A DNA stretch of 52,706 bases. It comes from Microseira wollei NIES-4236 (lineage in GTDB: Bacteria; Cyanobacteriota; Cyanobacteriia; Cyanobacteriales; Aerosakkonemataceae). The DNA is taken from the NCBI RefSeq assembly GCF_020521235.1, contig NZ_BLAY01000058.1, forward strand, positions 1 to 52,706, written 5' to 3'. Numbering within the stretch: position 1 is the stretch's first letter; each line of letters begins with the position of its first letter. The position numbers and the translations under genes are program-made. Positions 26,568 through 34,153 of the stretch are shown here, in pieces. The notes beneath the pieces were generated by a model. That model was not told where the DNA came from. It ran no database searches and saw only the letters and a list, made by a program, of their open reading frames with translations.

Positions 26568-26721
26568 CGGGACTTACGCAAAGAAACTAAGGGCGATCCG
26601 AGAAATCGTTGATTTGGCAACCATAGATATGCCTCCCTTCCGCGCTCGCGCTGGCGCGCCGCGGCGCGAACGCGAACGACGGTCGAAATCGGGTTTCTGG
26701 CAACGCCCTTGCGTCAGTCCT
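26568..26721. repeat. GGACTTAC-type inverted repeat element, copy 2
   Basis: GGGACTTACGCAAAG at the left and CTTGCGTCAGTCC at the right bracket AAGGGCG...CAACGCCCTT arms and a very GC-rich palindrome, GGCGCGCCGCGGCGCG, in the middle. It lies upstream of the beta-helix/SLH gene. Confidence 0.6.
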
Positions 26722-26902
26722 GTTGATATAACATATTGACTGCCAACATAATTTTTAGCTTGATAAACTTTTTGGATCGCGCATCCCTTTGGTCACTTGA
26801 AGTCGAGGAAGCGTACGCAAACATTCCGACCCCACTATAACCCCAGCACCCAGAAATGGTATAACTTTCTCACCACAGTCAGCGTGGAACTCGGCAGGTT
26901 AA

Positions 26903-28612
26903 TTGTTGGTCAAATTTAATTCACAACCATTGCAAGCTTCCCCAAACTCCGTTATGCACCATTTTTCCAGGCTAGAGAAGACCTCACTATTGGGCGGGGT
27001 AACATCCCCCCTAGTCGCAGTTTTATTAATTTTGACTGCTGGGAGTGCAGTTGCACCCCCCGTAGCAGCCAATTCCAATTCAACGCGCCTCGAAACGGCT
27101 CAAGTTCCCGTCGGTGCGAATATTATTTACGTCAACCCCCAAACTGGTAACGACAGTGCGGGTGCTGGTAGTAGCGAAACTGCGCCTTATCGCACAATTA
27201 GCTATGCGCTCCAGCAAGCGCAAGCAAATGCGATTATTCAGCTCCAACCAGGCTCTTATACGCCGGATACGGGCGAAGTTTTTCCCCTGACGCTCAAAAG
27301 CGGCGTTACTCTGCGCGGCGATGAATCTTCCAAAGGTCAAACGGTGGTAATTATTGGCGGCGGACAGTTTCTCAGTCCGACTTTTTCCCGCCAAAACGTG
27401 ACGATACTCGCTCAAAACGATAGCCAGATTGCAGGCGTGACCATCACTAACCCGAATAAACGCGGCACCGGAGTTTGGGTTGAATCTACCAATCCGGTTA
27501 TCCGCAACAATATCTTTATTTCCAATAAGCGGGATGGGATATTTGTTACGGGAACCGCTGACCCGAAAATTGAAAATAACATCTTCCGCGAAAACGACGC
27601 CAACGGTATTTCTGTGGCGAAGTCTGCCAAGGGCGAAATTCGCGGGAATTTGTTTGTAAATACGGGTTTTGGGATGGCTATCGGCGGTAATTCCACGCCT
27701 TTAGTCGTAGAAAACCGCATTCTGCAAAATACCGATGGAATTTATATTAACGATTCCGCTCGTCCGGTTTTGCGCGGCAATTTAATTGAGAACAACGCGC
27801 GGGATGGCGTCATCGCAACGATTAATTCTCAACCAGATCTCGGAACTGCTGATAACCCCGGTAATAACTTGATTCGCGGTAACGGTAAAGCTGACTTGAA
27901 TAATTCCACCGCGAGCAATACTATTTCTGCTGTGGGTAACGATATCAACCGCAGTCGTATTACTGGACGGGTGGAGTTTGTTGCAGCACAAGTTAACCCG
28001 CCTGGTGGGGGTTCGGGGACTTTTGCCGATATCGAAGGTCATTGGGCGAAACCTTATATCGAAGCACTTGCTGCTAAAGGCATCTTAACCGGGTTTTCTG
28101 ATGGTACGTTTCGCCCCCGCGAACCTGTCAACCGCGCTCAGTTTGCCGTTATTATCAATAAGGCTTTTTCTCCCCCTCCGGTGCGCCCTGCGGTGAGTTT
28201 TGCCGATGTGAGCCACAATTTCTGGGCGTTTCAAGATATTCAAGTCGCTTACCAGGGTGGTTTTCTGTCTGGGGTAGATAGTCGCACGTTTCGCCCCGCC
28301 CAGGAAATTACCAGAGTTCAAGCACTCGTTTCCCTCGCCAGCGGATTAAAACTGCCTCCTGGGGATGCCAGCATTGTTTCGCTTTACAAGGATGCAGCTC
28401 AAATTCCCGGTTATGCGATCGCTCCCATCGCCGCCGCCACCAAGCAGCAGCTGGTGGTCAACTTTCCCCAACAAACTTTCTTAAATCCCAACCAAGTCGC
28501 TACCCGCGCTGATATCGCGGCGTTTGTCTACCAGGCACTCGTTAACAAAGGTAGCGCCCAAGCTATTCCCTCGCCTTATGTGGTAAGGGTTTCTCAAACC
28601 AACCAACCTTAA
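26903..28612 (+). CDS. secreted DUF1565 / parallel beta-helix protein with SLH domains
   Basis: The 569-residue protein has a signal peptide (SPLVAVLLILTAGSAVAPPVA, cleavage around residue 56), a DUF1565 domain with YVNPQTGNDSAGAGSSETAP and YRTISYALQQA (residues ~75-130), right-handed beta-helix repeats (~150-340: NPVIRNNIFISN, DPKIENNIFREN, RPVLRGNLIENN) and three SLH modules (~373-420, ~436-480, ~498-550), the first with FADIEGHWAKPYIEALAAKG. SLH modules bind peptidoglycan-linked polymers; beta-helix domains often bind or cleave polysaccharides. It is probably cell-surface. The first codon is TTG; an ATG at 26954 is a possible alternative. Confidence 0.85.
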   Translation: MLVKFNSQPLQASPNSVMHHFSRLEKTSLLGGVTSPLVAVLLILTAGSAVAPPVAANSNSTRLETAQVPVGANIIYVNPQTGNDSAGAGSSETAPYRTISYALQQAQANAIIQLQPGSYTPDTGEVFPLTLKSGVTLRGDESSKGQTVVIIGGGQFLSPTFSRQNVTILAQNDSQIAGVTITNPNKRGTGVWVESTNPVIRNNIFISNKRDGIFVTGTADPKIENNIFRENDANGISVAKSAKGEIRGNLFVNTGFGMAIGGNSTPLVVENRILQNTDGIYINDSARPVLRGNLIENNARDGVIATINSQPDLGTADNPGNNLIRGNGKADLNNSTASNTISAVGNDINRSRITGRVEFVAAQVNPPGGGSGTFADIEGHWAKPYIEALAAKGILTGFSDGTFRPREPVNRAQFAVIINKAFSPPPVRPAVSFADVSHNFWAFQDIQVAYQGGFLSGVDSRTFRPAQEITRVQALVSLASGLKLPPGDASIVSLYKDAAQIPGYAIAPIAAATKQQLVVNFPQQTFLNPNQVATRADIAAFVYQALVNKGSAQAIPSPYVVRVSQTNQP

Positions 28613-29473
28613 GGTATCAGGACTTACGCGCGATGATCCTAGAAACCGGGTCAGGACTTACGCAAAAAAACAAAGGTGATATGAAAAGTCGCGAGATTGA
28701 CGCATCACCTTTGTTTTTGGCCCCGTGTGCCTAAGTCCTGCGGGTTTCTTTGCGTAAGTTCTGGCTATACCTGTGTTGCGCCGCTTGCTCTTCCTCCGGG
28801 TAGAGGCAGCGCGCCATAGAGCTTAATTATCCTAAAGTAAAGCGCCAGTCTGCTTATATTTGCAGATCTGGCGCTCTACGAGTGACTTTATCAAGGTGTC
28901 ACATTGTTAAGGTTAGGGTCTTTATCAAAGCTGACCCCATTTGAGCATCCCGTAAAGGAGGGTCTTATAGTCAGGGTCTTTATATTGGCTGACCCCGTTT
29001 GACATAACTATATTCACATCTATATTGGGAAAACTTAAATTTCATAATATTTTCTTTAGAATTGTCGCCCTTCGTGTCCGATTGTTAAATACTGTAAATT
29101 TTAGATGAATTTTACGCTGTATAAAACAATTTTCGCAAAAAGTGTGATAGGGGGGAGACAATCCTGGAGCCGCCATTGCAATCGCCATGATAGCCTATGG
29201 CTTCAGAATCAAGCCAAGGGGTGTCAATTTCGGGAAACTATAGCGGATTGCAGCCGCATGAGGTACACCGCACAGCTGTGTACCTCATATCGTTGACCGT
29301 TGCATCTAAATGATTAAAATTGGTTGAAGGGGCACGGCGGGAGAAAACCTTCTCGTTAAGGGCAAAGCTGATTGATGCCGTGCCCCTACAACGATCGTTG
29401 ATACGATTGAAAATTTCTATAATTCCGATGCCTGCTCACCTGCTCACCTGCTCACACAGGCGAGACGCCTGTG
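28613..29473. other. 860-base gene-free region with stacked repeats
   Basis: 28619-28764 holds nested GGACTTACGC/GCGTAAGT inverted repeats (family seen at 9.3 and 26.6 kb). At ~28850-28881 AGCGCCAGTCTGC pairs with GCAGATCTGGCGCT, a strong hairpin. AGGGTCTTTAT...GCTGACCCC occurs twice (~28914 and ~28972). GAGACGCCTGTGCTACCC-type debris follows near 29462. No gene is credible. Confidence 0.55.
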
Positions 29474-29848
29474 CTACCCTGCTATGTCAACGCTATCGCC
29501 CTGTTTTGAGGGCCATCTGACGGTCAAAACGGTACAATCAGACTCAGCCAGCCACCAATGACGCACGCCTGGAAGCCAGAGTGCATAGTCACCTGGTTGA
29601 GATAGGACGACTTCTCGATCGGAAAATTGCAGGCGGAAGCACCCGCTAATCAGGATAGAAACTGTGGTAGCAGAAGCATTCACGGCCCACTGGGATCTGC
29701 CTTCCCCAGCTTTATGGGTCGCCCATTTTACTTCTACATCCGGGGTGGAACGAGGGCTATCGCTTGGTTCGATAAAATGACCGATGAACCAACCCCAGCG
29801 ACTCGAACCATCAACAGCGGCATTGCCAACGATAACTTCCGACGGCAT
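29474..29848 (-). CDS. cupin-fold protein
   Basis: The 124-residue protein reads GNAAVDGSSRWGWFIGHFI, then VEVKWATHKAGEGRSQWAVN, TTVSILISGCFRLQF and EVVLSQPGDYALWLPGVRHW. The G-x-F-x-L and PGDYALW-PGV-H strands match single-domain cupins. The metal ligands are not clear, so it may be structural or regulatory. The start codon overlaps the galK stop by one base (TGATG), so translation is coupled to galK; the link to galactose metabolism is unknown. Confidence 0.75.
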   Translation of the reverse strand: MPSEVIVGNAAVDGSSRWGWFIGHFIEPSDSPRSTPDVEVKWATHKAGEGRSQWAVNASATTVSILISGCFRLQFSDREVVLSQPGDYALWLPGVRHWWLAESDCTVLTVRWPSKQGDSVDIAG

Positions 29849-30918
29849 CAGGTAATCTCCGGAACTAATATGTGTCCTTTATAACCAGCATTTTCGTAAC
29901 GGGTGAGGATGTTGCAAGCGATCGCATCTGCCTTCCCTTCCTCAACTAGGGCGACGCAAGCACCGCCGAACCCCGCACCCGTCAACCGCGCGCCGAAGAC
30001 TCCCGGTGTTTCTTGTAACATTGCTACTAGGGTATCCAAGGGGGGGACGGAAACTTCGTAATCATCGCGCAGACTGGTGTGGGAAGCATTCATTAATTCG
30101 CCAAAGCGGATCGCCGATACACCGGAGAGTACTTGCAGCACTCTGTTATTTTCTGTCACGACGTGACGGGCGCGACGTCGCAGGGGTTCGGGTAAAATTT
30201 CTACAGCTTGCGGATCGGCGATATCTCTTAAAGCTTTAACTTTTAGCAACTTTGCCCCCTCCTCGCATTCCCCGCGACGTTGGTTATATCCACTACCTGC
30301 CAGCTTGCGAGGGACGCCGCTATCGATGACCAAAATTTCGGCACCGGCGGGGAAAGGTAATACTCGACGGTAGAGGGTACGAGTATCCAAAAATAACATT
30401 GAATTAGTATCGGCTAAACTCGATGCCATTTGATCCATAATGCCGCATTGGACGCCAGCATATTGAATTTCAGCTTGTTGTCCGAATTGGGCAATTTGGA
30501 TATCATCGATGTTGAGATTTAAGAGCTTACGTAAACTCCTTAATGTCGCGACTTCCAAAGCTGCGCTGCTAGACAAACCCGAACCCATCGGTACGGAAGA
30601 AGTCACGTATAAATTTAGCGGCGGTATTGTATATCCGGTTGTTTCCAAAACTCGAATACACCCCAAAATATAGCTAGCAAATCCTTCTGTAGTGGGATGA
30701 TTTTCTGAAATACTTACCTTTTGGTCGAGTTCTTGGGAATAAAAATGGTGCTGCGAATCGCTGCTGAAACTTAGTTGGACAGTCGTGCGTTGGGGTATTG
30801 CCGTTGGGAGAACAAACCCATCGTTATAGTCGGTGTGTTCGCCGAGTAAGTTTACCCTTCCTGGCGCACTTGCTTCTGTTTGTGGTGCGGTATCAAATAC
30901 CTGCTGAAACTCTGGCAT
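29848..30918 (-). CDS. galK: galactokinase GalK
   Basis: GalK phosphorylates D-galactose to galactose-1-phosphate with ATP (Leloir pathway). The 356-residue protein has the galactokinase signature GRVNLLGEHTDYNDGFVLP (residues ~21-39), the GHMP ATP-binding loop PMGSGLSSSAALEVA (~112-126) and the C-terminal ARLTGAGFGGACVAL. The substrate-binding Asp in CGIMDQMAS is present. Two genes upstream on the same strand lies galT. Confidence 0.95.
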   Translation of the reverse strand: MPEFQQVFDTAPQTEASAPGRVNLLGEHTDYNDGFVLPTAIPQRTTVQLSFSSDSQHHFYSQELDQKVSISENHPTTEGFASYILGCIRVLETTGYTIPPLNLYVTSSVPMGSGLSSSAALEVATLRSLRKLLNLNIDDIQIAQFGQQAEIQYAGVQCGIMDQMASSLADTNSMLFLDTRTLYRRVLPFPAGAEILVIDSGVPRKLAGSGYNQRRGECEEGAKLLKVKALRDIADPQAVEILPEPLRRRARHVVTENNRVLQVLSGVSAIRFGELMNASHTSLRDDYEVSVPPLDTLVAMLQETPGVFGARLTGAGFGGACVALVEEGKADAIACNILTRYENAGYKGHILVPEIT

Positions 30919-31075
30919 AATAGATAACTCAAAGGGAAAACATTGCTTTTTTTAGTTTTAGATCTGTGGGGGCGGGTTTATATATATTTTTGGCTTCTTT
31001 TATGTATTGTTGGTAAAACCCGCCCCTACATTCCAGCAGATTGCAAACTCGTCTGTGGTACAGCCTTTTGGCTGA

Positions 31076-31114
31076 GTTTGTCTAGCGGCACCCTTAAGGG
31101 TGCCGCTAAACAAA
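31076..31114. terminator. perfect palindrome downstream of the M24 gene
   Basis: TAGCGGCACCC and GGGTGCCGCTA form an 11-bp perfect stem with only TTAA at its centre, in the gap between the M24 peptidase stop and the galK start. It could end the upstream transcript. No U-tract follows on the reverse strand, so it may instead be a mobile hairpin. Confidence 0.45.
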
Positions 31115-31147
31115 CTCAGGTGTACCTCGGCTGCAATCTGCTATAAA

Positions 31148-32251
31148 TTATCCCATCTCCAAAGGCAAGGGGCGCAATCTCGCTTCTATTTCAATACTAG
31201 GCCAATTGGCATCGAAAGTTAGATTTTCCAACTTTCCATCCGCCAGAATAACAAAAGTATCTTCAATCTTTGCAGCGGGTAAACTTGGATTCCAAGCAAC
31301 CGCCATATTTTCTGCCAAAGTATCGGTAGTAGTAGGATTTGCGACAATTTCTCGCGCTAGATATCCGGTTGTTCCTCCTTGGTGATGTTCGCGGATGGCA
31401 TTGGCATATCCATATTTTTCATAAGCTTGTTTCAGCGCATCGTAAACGGAATTAAGCGCTGTTCCTCCTTGGCATAAATTCAGCGCGCAAGCTTCGATTT
31501 GTTGGATATCCTGGTGCAATTTTTTGTATTCATCCGCCATAGCGCCAAAACAAACAAATCGGGTAAGATTCGCGTACAAACCATATCCCCTAGCGCAAAA
31601 TACCATCATCGCTTGGTGTCCAATTTGTTCGCTGCTGGGTGTAGCATGACGATAAAGTGGTAAACGCAAGTCACCAGCAACTAAAGTTAATGCTGGATGT
31701 AACCCCCTCGCCCACAATGCTTCTGCACCTGCGCCCGCTAGCTGATATTCTGTCCAAGTAGGCTTAGCGGCTTTTAGCACTTCTGTCATCGCTTCGCTTG
31801 CTTTACGCCCGACTTCGCGATATCGCTCTAATTCGCTTGACATTAGTACCCGTTTGTGATTTTGCAGCGATGGGGGCAATCGTTTTTCGATGTGGGGAAT
31901 GGGGCGATCGCATAAGACTTTCCCCCCATTTGTAGCTTCTCTTACAAAAGATTCCCGCGCCTCTGCATCTGCCCAAGGGTTGATTTGGAATTGAAAATTA
32001 TCGGAAATTTCCTCATCTTTTAACCGCTGGGCTTCAATTTCATCGGTCAATATCCAAGCATTTTCTAACGTTACCAATACTTCTGCTACTCCGGTTTCTG
32101 CAGTTAGCAATACGGTATTTGAACCCCCAGCAGTCGCCCATGCAAACCAGTCCGTACCTTTGAGACGAACGCCTTGTGCTTCGGTTTCTGTTAATGCGTT
32201 TCGGATTAATTCTAGTTTGGCAGAAACTTCTGAGGAGAATTTATAATTCAT
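31148..32251 (-). CDS. M24 family peptidase-like protein (Xaa-Pro aminopeptidase fold)
   Basis: The 367-residue protein has an N-terminal creatinase-like domain (residues ~1-135; TDWFAWATAGGSNTVLLTAE) and a C-terminal pita-bread fold (~140-360; VGRKASEAMTEVLKAAKPTW, ASEQIG and IREHHQGGTTGYLARE). The HHQGG segment resembles the metal-site His block, but the usual two Asp ligands are not obvious (LYRHATPS, ANLTRFVCFG), so catalytic activity is uncertain. It lies between galT and galK on the same strand; such M24 genes do not belong to the Leloir pathway, so its role here is unclear. Confidence 0.75.
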   Translation of the reverse strand: MNYKFSSEVSAKLELIRNALTETEAQGVRLKGTDWFAWATAGGSNTVLLTAETGVAEVLVTLENAWILTDEIEAQRLKDEEISDNFQFQINPWADAEARESFVREATNGGKVLCDRPIPHIEKRLPPSLQNHKRVLMSSELERYREVGRKASEAMTEVLKAAKPTWTEYQLAGAGAEALWARGLHPALTLVAGDLRLPLYRHATPSSEQIGHQAMMVFCARGYGLYANLTRFVCFGAMADEYKKLHQDIQQIEACALNLCQGGTALNSVYDALKQAYEKYGYANAIREHHQGGTTGYLAREIVANPTTTDTLAENMAVAWNPSLPAAKIEDTFVILADGKLENLTFDANWPSIEIEARLRPLPLEMG

Positions 32252-32299
32252 AATTTTCCCTCCTAAATTATCGAATTTTGAAATTTCGCACTAGCAATT

Positions 32300-32723
32300 C
32301 CATCCGCCCGTAGATTAAAATCCAAGGGCTTTTAGCAGCAGTCCTTTCAAAAAAACTGAAGATTGTTTTTTAGTCCACTTAAGTGGACTTGAGCTATAGC
32401 TGTGGAAATTGATTTCCGGGCGGGTTTGATACGTGAGTTGTAAAGCGTTGTTCATAACATTTTTGCCTGATGAAATTTCGCGCCATTAATTTTGCTATCC
32501 CGGATATTAAAATCCAAGGGCTTTTAGCAGCAGTCCTCTCAAGCGGACTGAAGATTGTTTTTTAGTTTACTTGAGTGGACTTTTGCTATAGCTGTGGAAA
32601 TTCATTGGCGGGCGGGGGAGGACTGAAGATTGTTTTTTAGTCCACTTAAGTGGACTTGAGCTATAGCTGTGGAAATTGATTTCCGGGCGGGTTTGATACG
32701 TGAGTTGTAAAGCGTTGTTCATA
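32300..32723. repeat. complex direct repeat cluster, including a 102-bp exact duplication
   Basis: ACTGAAGATTGTTTTTTAG begins two identical 102-base blocks at 32355-32456 and 32622-32723, each containing the palindrome AGTCCACTTAAGTGGACT. A third, diverged copy lies between them (~32500-32610). The second block ends inside the galT gene and supplies its stop codon. Confidence 0.9.
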
Positions 32724-33843
32724 CTCTCACTGGAGTTGTAAGATTTACATGTACAGCTTGCAATTCTTTCGCCTTATCTTCTGGAAGCGCATCGTTAGCA
32801 AACATTCCTGCTGCTAGTTCGGTTCCGGCTAGATATTTTAAGCGATCGCTTGTACGATAAGGTGGATAAAACTCGGCGTGTAAGTGCGCTTCTGGATGAT
32901 AATTTCCATCGGTTGGTGCTTGAAACCACGCCATTAAATACGGAAAGGGACGATGCCACAAACCATCGTATTTAAGGGTGACTGTTTTTAACGCCCTCGC
33001 CAGTCCTTGACGCTGCTTTTCGGTCAAATCTAAAAATGTCGCTGCGGGTTGAATCGGGGCAAGCCAAACTTCGTAGGGATAGCGGGCGCAAACGGGAACG
33101 AATGCGATCGCTTCCTCATCCAAATAAAGGATTCGTTGGTTATCTTCTATTTCTTTTTGGATTAAATCTTGCAGCAAACCTCGCTGATGTTCTTGGTAAT
33201 ATTTTTGCTGCATTTCTAACATTCTTGCTGGCACAGGTGGCACAAATGGATAGGCGTATATTTGCCCGTGGGGATGCAGCAACGTTACCCCCATTTCTAC
33301 GCCTTTATTCTCGAAGGGGAGGACGTATTTTATCTGCGGGGAATCTCCTAATACGCGCGTGCGATCGCTCCACACCTGCAACAATAATTCCAGATGATCC
33401 AATTCCAACGTACTGAGATTGGCATTTGGATCTTGTGTAAAAACAACAACTTCGCACGCCCCGTTAGCTGGTAAGGTATCGACAATGCTAACAGGCGCAT
33501 CCTTTGCCCCCAGAGTCATTGAAGGAAAACGGTTATCAAACACCGCCACGTCATACTTACCTTGCGGTAGTTCTGTCGGAAACTTCGGATCGATAGTCGG
33601 TGCCAGGGGGTTATATTCCGGCGGCGGCATGAAAGTGCGCCCCTGACGGTGACTGGCATATGCTATCCATTCCCCCCGCAACGGATGCCAGCGCAAATGG
33701 GGGTTTGCCCCCAGAGGTTCATCGCTGGGACTGGGGGCGATAATTCCCTCATCAATCGGATATCGGCTGTATAAGGTCAGTTTGCGACCATCTGGTTTTA
33801 ACAGCTTCTGGGAGTACATCTTTTGACGAATTTCGGCTTTCAC
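32719..33843 (-). CDS. galT: galactose-1-phosphate uridylyltransferase GalT
   Basis: GalT exchanges UMP between UDP-glucose and galactose-1-phosphate through a uridylyl-His intermediate. The 374-residue protein has RWHPLRGEWIAYASHRQGR near residue 50, the nucleophile block HPHGQIYAYPF near residue 190 and a C-terminal HLHAEFYPPYR. This is the usual length for the family. A Met at codon 9 (33819) is an alternative start. The stop codon lies in a repeat block. With galK downstream it gives galactose entry; no galE is seen in the window. Confidence 0.94.
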   Translation of the reverse strand: MKAEIRQKMYSQKLLKPDGRKLTLYSRYPIDEGIIAPSPSDEPLGANPHLRWHPLRGEWIAYASHRQGRTFMPPPEYNPLAPTIDPKFPTELPQGKYDVAVFDNRFPSMTLGAKDAPVSIVDTLPANGACEVVVFTQDPNANLSTLELDHLELLLQVWSDRTRVLGDSPQIKYVLPFENKGVEMGVTLLHPHGQIYAYPFVPPVPARMLEMQQKYYQEHQRGLLQDLIQKEIEDNQRILYLDEEAIAFVPVCARYPYEVWLAPIQPAATFLDLTEKQRQGLARALKTVTLKYDGLWHRPFPYLMAWFQAPTDGNYHPEAHLHAEFYPPYRTSDRLKYLAGTELAAGMFANDALPEDKAKELQAVHVNLTTPVRV

Positions 33844-33931
33844 TCTTGAGAGTATAGCTGCCTCGCTTTCCTACCTGCCCCTACCTATAGTTGCAAATTA
33901 ACATTTGTGAGCGAAAAGCTCAAATTTGATC

Positions 33932-34030
33932 GGGACTTACCCACGACAAGCCTATCACCAAAGTTTCTTGCTGCGATCTCTAGTTGCCAAACCGACGATT
34001 TTTCAGAGAAACTTTGGTGTTTGCGTAAGT
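33932..34030. repeat. GGACTTAC-type inverted repeat element, copy 4
   Basis: GGGACTTACCCACGAC at the left and TTTGCGTAAGT at the right bracket ACCAAAGTTTCTTG and its inverse GAGAAACTTTGGTG. It lies between divergent galT and the histidine kinase gene. Confidence 0.55.
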
Positions 34031-34153
34031 TTTATTGATGTTACTTTTTATTTGGCAAAAGCATAAGGAATATTGCTAAACTTGCCAAGATGCTAATTTA
34101 AGAAGAGATTAATTTCTACTATCTAAAGATAGATTATCAACACCGGGATTATA

